A stretch of 64,000 nucleotides of DNA from Leucosporidium creatinivorum (taxonomy: Eukaryota; Basidiomycota; Microbotryomycetes; Leucosporidiales; Leucosporidiaceae), in assembly GCA_001600635.1 (NCBI GenBank), contig BCKL01000035.1, positions 134,589 to 198,588 of the forward strand, given 5' to 3'. Positions 1-10,561 of the stretch are shown one piece after another. A model generated the notes under the pieces. The model made no database searches. It saw nothing but the letters and a program-made list of their open reading frames with translations, and was not told the DNA's origin. Each line of letters opens with the position of its first letter. The first letter of the stretch is position 1. A program made the position numbers and the translations under genes.

Positions 1-55
1 GCACGGCGCACGCGCCCGCCCTCGTGCAGCTTTGCCTCTCCCCTCACACTTCGAC

Positions 56-1945
56 ATGGCGGTCGCCCCAGCACGCTACAGCATGGGCTTACCACCCAAG
101 CAAGATATTCCCTACTCGCCTCATCGCCCATCTACAGCCCTTCCCACGCTCGGCAAGCTTCGCCGTACAGGTTCGACGGCCAGCGCGCAAGTGCCGTACG
201 GTAACCCCGCTCTTGGCCGCTCCAACTCGCTTCTCCATGTAGCAGGAACACTCTCTCGTTGGCCAGCACGACGAAGCTCCCTCTTCCATGCTCTGGACGC
301 TCCGCTATCGGACTTCAGCTTCACCGCGACCGACGAGGATGAGGCGTCTGGGGGCAGCCGAAGTCCTCGCCCGAGCTTCGCAGGCGACTCGGAGGTGGAA
401 GAAGAAGAAATGGTCAAGAGCGTAGAATCGGACAGCTGGTACGAGACATCGGCGCCGAAGGGAAGGATGACTGGCGTGAGGAGGGAGCATCGCTTGTCGC
501 CAGCCGTTCTCCCGGCTTGGACAGGGTATGGTCAAGCCGCACTGGATTGGTGAGTGTTACTGAGCTATTGGGGTAGGCGAGAGCTGACTACGAGCTTGCA
601 GGGACGCCCTCTTCACCGCCGAAACGCTCGGCGCCGACCCGCCGTCGGAGACGACGATCCCTCGCCGAGTCCTCGACCTGGGCTGCGGGCTAGGTGCGCA
701 CTGGTGCTTGGAAATGCTCACTCGGCCAGGATGGGAGAAGACTCAGTTTGTCGGTATGTCCGTCTTGCCGCTTTGCGATTGCACCGCTGACCTCGTCGGC
801 CAAGCAGGACTCGATGTGGCCACCGTCGATATCCCCGAGTCTGCAATCCCCTACGAGCAGTCAACACGGCTGTCCTTCGTCCAGCACAACTTGCTCGAGG
901 GCCTTCCCTTCGACAACGACCGGTTCGACTTGGTCCACTGCTCGCAGCTCGCCCTTTCGCTTCCCGGTGAGCAGGACTAGGCTTGCCTTGTCTTCTCGAC
1001 TTTCGCTGACCCTCTCTGAATTTGATTATGCACAAGATCGCCGACCTCTGTGCCGAGGTGTACCGAGTTCTCACCCCTGGCGGCAACTTCTCCATCGCCG
1101 AGATCCAATTCGACCTCGTCCTTCCACAACCTCCTCCATCTCAACCCGAGCTCGCCGACCCTTTCCTCTGCATCAAAGAAGGCTTTGAATCCCTGCTCGA
1201 AGCTCGCTTCATCAACCCTGCTCCTCTGAGCCTGCTGCCCGCAGATCTAACGATGCACTTCGACGGCGTGTCGAAAGGGCTCACAGAGACGCTCGACCTA
1301 CCGGGATGGGAGTCAGAAGCGGAGGAGAAGCTGAGCGATGATGAGGTACGGTCGAGAGTTTGGCTGCACCAGTACGCTCAGCTGATGGAGGGCTGCGCGC
1401 CGACTATCGCTCGTTCGGCGATTCCTCCCCCCGCCGACTTCTCCTCCGCCATAGAGGACGATGTCTCCCTCCGCACCAGCCTCACCTCCCACTCTCGTCA
1501 ACTCGCCGAGCTTACCTCCCTCATCAGCACCTACTCGTCCGAGCTCCTCTGCCTCGCTTCCCTCCCACACCTCATCTCCTCCTCGCTCGACTGGCCCTGC
1601 TCCTTCGACCTCGAAGCCGCCCGACAGCTCTCGGATAACGTCATCCCAGGCTTTCAATCCCAATTAGAGGACAACGAGGCGATGGCGCAAGAGCTGCGAG
1701 AGGCAGGAGGACCGACCGAATGGGGCGAGCAAGAGGTCGGCGATGAGTGGGAAAAGGAGGAGTTGGTGCAGATTGAGTTGGTGAGGCAGCAGTTGGGCTT
1801 TAGGAAGAGGGAGGCAGAGGCCGAGTTGAAAGAGGTGAAGGGGAGGCTGGGGTTGGGCGAGAGGGAGAAGAGGGAGAGGAAGTCGATGGGGGCGATCAAG
1901 ATTGGGAGGTGGAAGGCGAGGACGAACTGGGGAGGGGGTCGATAG
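56..1945 (+). CDS. SAM-dependent class I methyltransferase (LaeA/UMTA-like)
   Basis: Spliced gene with exons 56-549, 602-753, 808-966 and about 1037-1945. The second exon encodes the SAM-binding motif I (VLDLGCGLGAHW) and exon 4 starts with the late motif LCAEVYRVLTPGG, both typical of class I methyltransferases. Exon 1 is a low-complexity, Ser/Pro-rich N-terminus of about 165 residues with an acidic run (EVEEEEM). The C-terminal 300 residues end in a Lys/Glu/Arg-rich probable coiled coil. The substrate is not evident. Introns 1 and 2 are canonical and keep frame. The third (donor GTGAGC at 967, branch CTGAC near 1006, acceptor AAG at 1036) does not keep frame between the two clearly homologous blocks, so that junction is unresolved. 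The ATG at 56 is the first in frame, but an exon before the window edge cannot be excluded. Family is confident, exact model less so. Confidence 0.72.
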
Positions 1946-2129
1946 GGGAGCATTCTCTATTATATGCCTCATCAAGACGTGCATATCTATCTAATGACGA
2001 GCACCATCTCTTATCTCGCGGGCGATTGCTCGGTGCTCGGCGAGAGTTACGACTCGAGCTCGCAGAGGTCGAGCGTAGTCGTTCCAAGTACTGCTGATCA
2101 CGAAGCCTGTCTACCACTGACTTTCCATC

Positions 2130-2320
2130 CGGAGCCTTCCCTACCTTCTCTCCTTCCTGGATCGAGGTAAGCAACAGTGGTGACCCACTGAGCGAGGAGA
2201 CGGCTCGGCCCGCCCCATCGGAGCCTGAGTCCCGTACCTCTCGGCCGCTGTGGCCAGCGACATCATGTTAACCACTATATTACCGGCTCGTAGGGGACAT
2301 CGGTAATGTCCGCCTCAGAC
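2130..2320 (+). pseudogene. MFS gene fragment: end of exon 1, intron 1, start of exon 2
   Basis: This stretch resembles, in inverted orientation, positions about 5215-5400 of the neighbouring MFS gene. It reads like YLLSFLDRG, then a GTAAGC donor at 2168, an intron and the start of exon 2 (..DIGN). Intron interior 2196-2290 is essentially identical to the parent intron, whereas the short flanking exon differs in about 4 of 25 bases. The coding frame is not continued after 2320, so this is a relic. Confidence 0.75.
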
Positions 2321-2339
2321 TCACTACAGCTCAAGTCTT

Positions 2340-2668
2340 AGTCCGCTCCGGCCAAGACTGCTCGGACTTCGTCGCTTACGGTCGCAGCGCCTAAGAAGAG
2401 AGAGGTCCTGAGCTGGCAGCGGTGGCGGGAGCACCACGTGGTTGAAAAAACACTACTCCAGGACTAACAGAGTGTAGAAAAGGGTCAGCGGAGAGTTCAG
2501 GAGGAGGACAGCCGGCGCCGAAGGATGGCGGCAGGATCCGCTCGAGAGGGAGGCTATGCACTGCAGTTGCTGCCCTCACGCATCCGACTAGCGTATCTAA
2601 TGAAACGCTGCAGTCGGCCCCTGCGCCCAGAAAGTGACAAAGACTCACAAAAGACCGGCTTCGGCGAT
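2340..2668 (-). pseudogene. MFS gene fragment: copy of exon 6, intron 5 and exon 5 end
   Basis: About 329 bp nearly identical to 4378-4705 within the intact MFS gene and in the same orientation. It covers the intron-6 donor side, exon 6 (PGVVFF..., an MFS membrane segment), the 185-nt intron 5 and the last bases of exon 5. Small differences put the copy of exon 6 out of frame, so it cannot encode the domain. It lies next to the inverted exon 1/2 fragment, so at least two rearranged pieces of an MFS gene were dropped here. Similarity stops at TTCGGCGAT. Confidence 0.8.
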
Positions 2669-2830
2669 CGCCTCTTCACGCCTCGGCGCTGACTTGGGCG
2701 CTGGAAAGACACCTGCTCTCAGAGCCACTCTCGAGCCGATTCAAGCACTGATACAACGATTGATATTGAACCTTGGAGTCCACTACAAGTATAAATATCC
2801 TTTCCTTTCCTTTGATTCCTTGTTAACCCT

Positions 2831-5577
2831 TCAAAGCGTGTAGACAAACTCGGGTGCCCTGCAACGAGGTCAAAGAGTCAGCTCTCATCTCATACCTGTG
2901 CAGAAGTCTGTACGCACTCGTCTCCGAGATCCCTGAGCTCCTGGACGGTGTAGACCCTCTTCTCGTGGTCGGGGAGCGACGCTTGGAAAGCCAGCTCACG
3001 CTCCTTGGCGGCGTTGGCGCGCTTAAGGAGGAAGTGGTAGAGAGGGGCGGTGATGAGACCGAGAACGACGAAGCCGATCTGGACGCCGTGGCCGACGATG
3101 TAGCGGGGCGAGTCGACGGAGCGGTAGCTGTGGGAGGAGCGCCGAGACTGATCAGCTTTTGCACGACGAGGCAAAGAGAAGGTGAGCCGGAGACGTACAC
3201 GTTACTCGAGGCGATACCAGCCAAGTTTCCGATACCGATTTGGAAGGCAGCTGTGGATTCACAGAGCGAAAGTCAATTTCTGCGACCGCCGAAACGAACG
3301 CCGAGCAGACTCACAGCCGACTCCACGCTTGGTCTGACCAGCCAGGTTGTTCGAGAGCCAAGTAACGACGGCAGGAAGTCCCCCGTAACTGATGAAGCGG
3401 AGTAAGGTCAGCAGTTGATCTGGAAAAGGACGGCCCAGAGAGCACTCACGCTCCGGCGGCGGTCAAGAAGATGCCGAAGTACTTGGCTCCCGAAGGAGCC
3501 GGGGAGATGTTGATGATAAAGCCGATAAGGCAGAGGACCTGGCAGCTGCGGCAGGAGAGGAGAGTCAGCCCAAGTTCTCGGAATGAACGAAGCTCGGCGC
3601 TTACGCAAGAACGAAGGGGAAGCGCTTCTGCAGCTTGTCCGAGTAGTAGGCGGTGGTGACAACGTAGATGCAGGCGAAAACGTAGTAGGGGATGGTGAGA
3701 AGCTGGACCTGGGGACGAGTGTACTTTCCGAAGGCCTGGAAGGGAGAATGTCAGCTTCGGCGAAGAGGTTCGGCTCGGGTAAAGACTCACGTTGATGAGG
3801 GTAGGCGAGAAGAGGGCGACGGCGTAAAGAGGGGCGACGACCGACATGTAGTAGGCGGTCGAGAGCCAAACCTGCCACGAAGTAAGAGCTTGCTTGATGT
3901 AGCTGGGGAGAAGGGAAAAGAGTCAGCGAAGGAGAAGTGACAGAGCAGGGCGGGCACTTACGGCCAGGTGATGTGCTCGGCCTCTCCTACACTCGATCCA
4001 TCAGCAGCCTTGCGCCAGATGATCCCTGTATCGGTCAATTTTGTCAGTAAGGGGGGTCGGAAACGCCAACTCGGGCCCTCGGCGGACTCACAGGCCTTCT
4101 CCTCCTCAGTGAGCCACTTAGCAGACGAGGGGTAGTCGGTAAGAGCCCAGAAAGCCACAATACCGGCGATGACAGTCATAAGACCCTCGAGAATGAAGAT
4201 CCACCTGCAAATGGGAGAGGAGAGTCAGCGCCGAGCTTGCGCCGAGCCTGAATCGGCTCGTGTACACCTTCAACCACTTACCGCCATCCATTGTAGCCTG
4301 CCACGCCCGACATGAAGCCAATACCATAAGCGAGGAGACCAGAGAAAGCTCCAGCGATCTGAGGAAGCGGAACTAGGTCAGTTTCGGTCGGAACTGCTCG
4401 GACTTCGTCGCTTACGGTCGCAGCGCCGAAGAAGAGGGCGATCCTGAGCTGGCAGCGGTGACGGGGATACCAGGTGGTCAGGAAAAACACTACTCCAGGA
4501 CTAACAGAGTGTAGAAGAGGGTCAGCGGAGAGTTCAGGAGGAGGACAGCCGGCGCCGAAGGATGGCGGCAAGATCTGCTCGAGAGGGAGGCTATGCACTG
4601 CAGTTGCTGCCCTCACGCATCCGACTAGCGTATCTAATGAAACGCTGCAGTCGGCCCCTGCGCCCAGAAAGTGACAAAGACGTACAAAAGACCGGCTTCG
4701 GCGATACCAAGGGCGACACGGGCGGCGACAAGTCCTCCAAAGCTTTGGGCGACTCCCATGAGAGTCCTGTGAGTAGAGAAAGAGTCAACAAGCAGTTTCT
4801 ACAGAGACGGAGGCCACAAGACAACTCACATGACGATTCCTGTGAGGAGGGCAAGTCAGCGCCGAGCAGCTCGAACCGAGAGGCGAGACTACTCACCCCA
4901 GACAACGGTGATAGAGGCAAGCCAGAGCGAAGGGCGGAGTTTCTATTATCGTAGGAAAGGGAAGGCAAGATGAATGGGCCGGAACTGGGTTAGCTCGGCG
5001 AAAGGTCGACCCGCGCCGAAACCTCAGAGTCGCATACAGCTAGCGCAGTGGGTGATGCTAGAGCTTTACATCGTCTCTTTCAGTAGATGTGGAGCTTACC
5101 TTGAGCATTAGGTTGGCGGGAACCTCGAAGAGGCAGTAACTAGCGAAGAAGGCCGTCAAGGCGATGGAGTAGTCGTATCCAGCCATGCCGAGGTCCTTCT
5201 CCAAACCTGCTAAACGGGCATTACCGATGTTCCCTACGAGCCGGTAATATAGTGGTTAACATGATGTCGCTGGCCACAGCGGCCGAGAGGTACGGGACTC
5301 AGGCTCCGATGGGGCGGGCCGAGCCGTCTCCCCGCTCAGCGTATCACTTTTGTAGCTTACCTCGATCCATGAAAGAGAGTAGATAGAGAACACCCAGCAT
5401 GGGAAGCAAATGGCGGTCCAACTTGCGGTAGAGACGAGCCTCCTCCTGCTCGGTGAGGTGATACTCGGGCTTCGTAACCATGGCTCCTGGAACGGCAAGA
5501 CCTCCCTTGGACTCGCCTACAGGATGCTCAACATGCTCCGTGTGGTATTTGTAGACAGCTTGGGCTTTCTCGTCCAT
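2831..5577 (-). CDS. MFS transporter, anion:cation symporter (Dal5/allantoate permease-like)
   Basis: A multi-exon permease predicted to move a small organic anion (allantoate, nicotinate, tartrate and similar substrates are known for the family) across the plasma membrane. Family hallmarks appear in order: YLLSFMDRG-NIGNARLAGLEKDL (TM1 region), FFASYCLFEVPANLMLK (TM2), GLVAARVALGIAEAGLF, TTWYPRHRCQLRIALFFGAAT, AGAFSGLLAYGI, WRWIFILEG and a hydrophilic TEEEKA loop. The C-terminus is DLGDE-APEFVYTL. Exons 1-6 are 5361-5577, 5100-5233, 4897-4942, a 10-nt microexon 4830-4839, 4686-4766 and about 4415-4500. The final intron uses a GTGCGT donor, which restores the conserved C-terminus. The ATG at 5577 begins a hydrophilic N-tail with no earlier in-frame start nearby. 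Intron 1 holds a block repeated downstream in inverted orientation. Substrate unknown; family assignment strong. Confidence 0.88.
4378..4705. repeat. Parent copy of the 329-bp direct repeat
   Basis: Near-identical to 2340-2668, same orientation, separated by about 1.7 kb. The repeat runs across an exon-intron boundary, so it was copied at the DNA level rather than from spliced RNA. Confidence 0.85.
4830..4839 (-). other. 10-nt coding microexon of the MFS gene
   Basis: Flanked by canonical CACAG acceptor and GTGAGT donor. Joining exon 3 (..TVVWG) through these ten bases (GAATCGTCAT) to exon 5 gives the continuous family sequence VVWG-IVM-TLMGVAQ; skipping it breaks the frame. Confidence 0.8.
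5215..5345. repeat. Inverted partner of 2175-2310, inside MFS intron 1
   Basis: Positions 5234-5360 are intron 1 of the MFS gene. About 97 consecutive interior bases are identical to the inverted copy near 2190-2290, while both intron ends and the neighbouring exon bases have diverged. The two arms lie about 3 kb apart and could pair in a long transcript. Confidence 0.85.
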
Positions 5578-6207
5578 CTTGATTGATGACTGATACGATC
5601 GAGGTCGGCTAAATTGAAGAAGTCGAGGGGGGTTCGGCGATGGCCTGAGCTGGGGAGCTGGCGGCTGGGTGAGGTGAAGGAAATGAAGGGGAGAAGCTGA
5701 GGAGCTCTCGAAGGGGGTCGAACGAGTGGATGGAAGGAAGGAAACCCGTGTCGACGAGCAAGCGAAAGGGTGACGATGGGCAGCGGGGCCTCCACTTTGA
5801 TTAAGAACTGGGGCCCGAACAGCCGGTATGAGTGGGGGTGCATCACTCTGATTGGCTGCAGGCTACGGATGGCGCGCACCCAACTCGCCGCAAAGCAGTT
5901 TCGCCCCGTTGAACGCCTCTTCGGTCGAGAGACTCGCTTTCGCCGGAGCTGGACCATGCGGTAAGGAGGTGCGGCGAGTTCTGGAAGCCAGCTTTTTGAC
6001 TTCCCTGCAGCAGTGGGCAGCGGATAAGCATGAAAGAAGCGGGGCACAGACCAAGCTTGCCAGCGAAGAGCCGAAGAAGGGAGAGGGGCCAAAGCTTCGA
6101 CCGCCGAGGAGGCGCTCCACGCCAGATTCGTCGGCTTGATCTCGCCACTTCCCTACGGCTCGACCGAGAGCACTGAGTATCGCCACAGCTAGTTAGCTAC
6201 ACACAGA
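5578..6207. promoter_or_regulatory. Divergent intergenic region between MFS and DM9 genes
   Basis: About 630 bp with no supported gene. A CCAAT-type box (TGATTGGCTG, near 5848-5857) lies about 275 bp upstream of the MFS start on its own strand. Translations here are low in complexity and lack splice-supported homology. It probably holds both promoters. Confidence 0.4.
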
Positions 6208-7009
6208 ATGAGCGCCCCTCCTCCTGCCTACCAAGCTGCAGTTCCCGCCGCTGGCATTCGAGTCGCAACTTCGACGACGAGCACCTTCCCTCAGGGCGTG
6301 AGTAATCGCTACAGCTCGCTCGGAGTAGCTTGAGCTGACGGTGTACAGTTGCAGCAACTCGGGCCTGCTCCCTTTCATGACCTCGATGGCAGTCCCGTGT
6401 ACGTGTGCTCCGCGCTGCTGGAGAGCGGCGAGCGAGGCGTGCACCCTGGCAAGGCCGTGAGGGGCGAGTGCATGATCTCGTACGGAGGTGAGCTATATCT
6501 TGGATATCCTGCTCCTGGCTGCAGCTGACCCGTGCAACCCTACAGGCGGAGAGGTTGCTCATGTTGTGCGTTGCTACGTCGTTGCTCGCGCTGCTCTAAG
6601 AACGGGCTGTAGGCTAATTCAGCTCCTCCGCAGGGTCGCTACGACATTCTCCCTGTAACGGACGCGATGGAATGGGTCCCTACTTCGCACGGCAGGATCC
6701 CCAAAGGCCGAAGGCCCGTCGAGGGGGTGAGTGGCTCGTTCGCCGAGCTCGAGGCTTAGCCTGACCCTTTCGAACCACTACAGGGCTTTGAGGAGACTGG
6801 CGCCCACCTTTTCCACGCCTTGGTGCACATCGAGGGCGTTCACGTCCCGGCCAAGACTGGCGAGCATCTCGTACGTCTGCTTTCTGCGCCGAGAAAGACG
6901 AAAGGTCGCAGTGCTGACTCGCTCCTGCTCATAGGGAGGAGCCAATGCACCCTGGGGAGGAGCCGAGGTCGTCCACACCGAGAACTACGAGATCCTCTGC
7001 TGGCGCTAG
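6208..7009 (+). CDS. DM9 / DUF3421 domain protein
   Basis: Six exons joined by canonical introns give a protein of about 165 residues. After a short N-tail (MSAPPPAYQAAV) two DM9-type units can be read: LDGSPVYVCSALLESG...VHPGKAVRGECMISYGG...YDIL, then MEWVPTSHGRIPKGRRPVEGG...FHALVHIEG...VPAKTGEH...YEILCW. The WVP..G.IP.G and PGK signatures and the terminal YEIL are the conserved DM9 features. DM9 proteins are known mostly from animals, some acting as mannose-binding lectins, and also occur in scattered fungi. There is no signal peptide or membrane segment, so it is probably cytosolic. Carbohydrate binding is a family-based guess. The ATG at 6208 is the only sensible start, and the TAG follows the last YEILCWR directly. 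Confidence 0.8.
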
Positions 7010-7227
7010 CGAGCTTCGGCGCTCTCTCCTCGCCCTCGCTGCCCTTCTATACTGTCCCTTCTCGTGACTCTGAGTGCTGTCAATTTTACGCAATGCCCCT
7101 CGTTCTCTATCCGCAATTACGAGTCGAGACCAGAGAGCAGGAGCGCGAGCAGACTGGTTCTCGGCGCTGAGCGTGTCCGAGATCGGTACAAGCCCTTCGA
7201 GGGGCGCTTCCTTTCATCGACGACAAG

Positions 7228-7822
7228 CTAAGCCAGTCTCCTATTTCGGGGTCTGCCTCGCCACAATCTTCTCGATCCGTAGGCATTCTGCGAAGCGAGT
7301 GAAAGGGTCAGTGCCGAGCTCAGAGGTCGCCGTGTGAAGCGAAAGGACCGACCGATCTCAGTGCGGGAAGGATCACTTGGTAGCTGGCAGAAAAAACCCT
7401 GCGCTTGCATGAGAGCAAACACCTTGGTGACGTCTTGGTGGATCTGCGAGAGAGCGACAGAGGTCAGCTTCGTTTCGGCTGGAGAAAGGCTCGCTGCAAG
7501 CCCCCAGAGCACCTCCAAGGAGTCTGCAGGTGTGCTAGAGCAAGTGCTTCCAACGGGCCCCAAACACCAGCAAGGCGACTCACCTCGATGCAGCTCTTTG
7601 CCTGTCCTCCTTCCGCTGCCCGGCACAAGTCGACCTGTGAACGCCGAGGTCAGTTGTAGCGCTGCGGAGAGCAGCAGTAACACAAGAGCTCACCACTGAT
7701 ACCCCCTTCACCCTCTCGTTCAACACATAGCCGGAATTTGGCGCCGCCGCAACGAAGGAAGTGACTGGCGCGGCCTGCTCCGCCGAGAGGAAGGTGGGGG
7801 AGTAACGGGGATCGGGAGGCAT
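7228..7822 (-). CDS. Small hypothetical protein
   Basis: Four exons with canonical junctions give roughly 100 residues: an N-terminal MPPDPRYSPTFLSAEQAAP, a central helix-like VDLCRAAEGGQAKSCIE / IHQDVTKVFALMQAQGFF with cysteines spaced C-x10-C, and a basic C-terminus (RRLWRGRPRNRRLA) before TAG. Introns carry the usual ...CTGAC...CAG ends. The gene is convergent with the DM9 gene, with stops about 220 bp apart. I do not recognise the family. The basic tail and cysteines could suit a small mitochondrial or nuclear factor, but nothing proves this. The last exon could be shorter or longer if the final intron is skipped. Confidence 0.5.
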
Positions 7823-8153
7823 TTTATGTAGCTGAGTAGGTGATGTAGCGGTGTAGTCGAAGCGAGGCGAGATGAGCAGCGAAAGGCAGGAGACCAAGCT
7901 CGACCAAGCCGTTTCCGCTCTCCCTTCTGCATCATCGCTTCGGAAAGTCGACGTCGTTTGCTCGCTGGGATGAGCTCGTTGGAGTGCTTTGTATGTCATG
8001 AGCTGGTCAGAGGGGACGCCGCCTACCAGGAGCACCACCTCAATCGCTGTAGGCCTCCTCTCTGCTCGTTGCTTGAACGCGCGGTTCTCGAGCGCGTCGG
8101 AAGCGGCTCTCGCAGACCAGCAGGCTGATGCAGCCCTTCCTACGCACCTACAG

Positions 8154-10561
8154 GCCTCGACGAGCAAGCTTCCGGCGCTTCTGCACCTTCAACAAGCTCC
8201 AACACCGCCTCACAGAGCGCAAACGGATGCGCTAGTCCGAGCAACGACCTCCAGAAGCAGGGATCCACCTCCGCCAGCACCAGCAATCATACCACCTCCT
8301 CGGACGAGCTGCTAGCCCGCGCCCTCGCCGAGCAAATCGACGCCGAAGCCGTCGCCACTCTGTCCGCCGCCGACGCTCAGACTTCCTTCACCGGCGTCGA
8401 GACGGGCGCTTTACACCAATGGTTCGACTTTGACCCTCAAAGCATCGCTGCTGCTTCGTCTGCGTCGCCTGCGGGATGCCCGCTCTGCAGTTTGACGTGG
8501 GAGTCGCTCGGAGTTGGCGCTGAGCAGGAGGAGAGGGAGCAGCATGCGGCGTATTGCTTGAATGATTGGGGAGAGCAGGATAACGACGAGGAGGATTATG
8601 TCGACCAGCTGGCGGGGAAGGGCAAGGGTAAAGGGAAGCCTTGGAAGAGGGATCCGAAAAGGCCAACGCCGAAGTTCGACTGGGCCGAAGCGGGAAAAGG
8701 GCAGCAGGCTGTCAAGGGTACTGCTGGTGAGTCTGATGTGTTTCTCTCCCTCGCGCTTCCCGATAGCTGACAATGCTCTCGACTCGACTTCGCAGGCCTC
8801 GTTCGAGTTCTTCATTCTCTCCTCGAGCGCTCGCACGCCGAGGGCAAGACGAAGCACGCTTTCTTGGCCAACGAGCGAGTCGAGCACATCGCGCAAGGCG
8901 GTATCAGCGAGAGGATGTGGGCGTGCGGGTGCGTCCTCTGGTTCGCCCCTGCCGCCACCACCGCTCCCCTGCTCCGAGAGGCTCGCCCGTCGACGCCAGC
9001 TTGAGCTGTCTCTGACGAGCAACCACTAACTGCTCTCCGATACTATAGCTACCGCAACGCTCAGATGCTCTTCTCCGCCCTTCGTCACCTCGACATCTAC
9101 TCGTCTCTCAACGACCCTTCGCCGAATCTCCCACCGATCCCCACCATCTTGGAGCTGCAAAACATTATCGAGCTGGCTTGGGAAAAGGGTGGGTGCAGGA
9201 TTTTTTGCTCATCACTCGTCAGGACGCTGACCAACGCCCTGCCACTTTAGGACATGACCCGCCTGGCCGCGACCACTTCAAGGGCAAGCTCATCGGCTCG
9301 TGCAGGTGGATTGGAACGACCGAGGTCTACACTGCGATGACTTGGCTAGGTATCAGGTGCGTCGCGAACGTATCTTGGTGGCTCAGGGTCAGGCGAGTGC
9401 TCACTAGATGCTCTCGTCTCGTGCAGGGTCAAGATCATCGACTTTCCCAAGGATCGCAAGTCGGAGAGCGGCATCCACCATACACTCGTCGTACGTCTTC
9501 AGCTCTCAAAGCTCACCGCACCGTAGCTGAAGCTCTCTCTTCCCAGAACTGGATCCAAGAGTACTTCGAAACCCCCCTGCCGACCTCGCCGACCGGCGCC
9601 AAGCGCCCTCTTTCCACGACCGACGGCGACGAGGCCGACGGCACCGAGACCAACGCACTCGCTGCTCTCATGGCGTCGAAGGGCAGCGCCATCAAGTACA
9701 CTTCGAAGCAGCCGCTCTATCTCCAGCACGAGGGGCACTCGCGAACCGTCGTCGGCATCGAGATCAGCAGAACGGGCAGCTGGCTGCTCATCTTTGATCC
9801 TGGTCTGTGAGTGCACCGCTTCGTCTCTCCACCTCTCTGAACGCGGAAGCTGATATCTCGCCTTCGCCTTTATAGTCGCGTTTCCATGACCCTCTCCGCT
9901 GCCGCCGCCGCCGCCGCTCGTCCTTCCGCAGCCAAGACCCCGAACCCTCCCTTCAAGCGCTCCAACACTCAAACCTCTCCTACCGACTCCAGCTCCTTCG
10001 CCGGTGCAGTCAACGCCCTCGGACTCGGCACCTCGGCGCAAGGCAAGCCCTCGGCGAAGGACAAGAGTGAGGCGGCTTTCTGGGATCAGACGCCTGGTGG
10101 AGCTCAAATGGGGGGTGCGAAGACGGGGAAGAAGGGAGTTGCTGGATCTGGTGCTGCGAAAGGGTGGGCGACGGGCTCGACTACGAGCGCAGCCGCCGGA
10201 GCAGGAAAGGGAGCGGGAGGATTGGACCTCCAGCGCTACGCCAAAATGTTGGAGCCTTATCGAGTTAGCTTGTCGAGATTGGGGAGGAACGCCGAGTACC
10301 AGGTGAGTAGCTTTATACCTGTCTTTCCCCCTCCTAAATCCCGCGAGCCTCTACGAGCTCGTTCGCCTTGAATGTCGACGCTGACCTGGCCCTCCCTCGT
10401 CTTCTTTTCTTCGCTCCTCGCTCCTCCACTTTGCTCTCTCGCATTCCTCTTCGCTACAGGTCCTCTACTTCGAGGAAGGTCCGCCTCTCACGCCGCTGGA
10501 GATCCAGGAGCGCCGAACGGTCAAGTCGACGAAGATGGAGGCGCCGAAGAAGAAGAAGTGA
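8154..10561 (+). CDS. ZUP1: ZUP1/ZUFSP-type (Mug105) K63-specific deubiquitinase, peptidase C78
   Basis: Exons encode a C-x2-C...H-x4-C zinc finger (GCPLCSLTWESLG...HAAYC, around 8480-8560) followed by the papain-like C78 domain. It reads GLVRVLHSLLERSHAEG, then WACGYRNAQML with the catalytic Cys spanning the exon junction near 8938/9049, LGIRVKIIDFPK, and QHEGHSRTVVGIEI...WLLIFDPG supplying the catalytic His and Asp. This matches human ZUP1 and fission-yeast Mug105, which cleave K63-linked ubiquitin chains in genome maintenance. The C-terminal tail is long, Ala/Gly/Lys-rich, ends in a KKKK patch and has a last exon (VLYFEEGPPLTPLEIQERR). The true start was not resolved: the frame is closed by a TGA at 8126, so a short upstream exon spliced at the CTACAG ending at 8153 is likely. 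Identity strong, 5' end uncertain. Confidence 0.85.

Noticed and set aside
2786-2800. TATAAATA box on the plus strand
   Set aside because: No plus-strand gene follows; it lies at the 3' end of the MFS gene, where AT-rich end-formation signals are expected.
5225-5345. tRNA-like stretch on the plus strand in the inverted repeat (ATAGTGGTTAACATG, resembling a D arm/A box, with a possible stem-loop after it)
   Set aside because: No B-box (GTTCRA) at the right distance, the arm pairings and loop size do not fit, and the sequence is explained as an intron of the MFS gene.
2175-5345. DNA transposon with ~125-bp terminal inverted repeats enclosing a gene
   Set aside because: The right repeat is intron 1 plus exon edges of the MFS gene itself, and the gene's first exon lies outside the supposed element. 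No transposase or target-site duplication seen.
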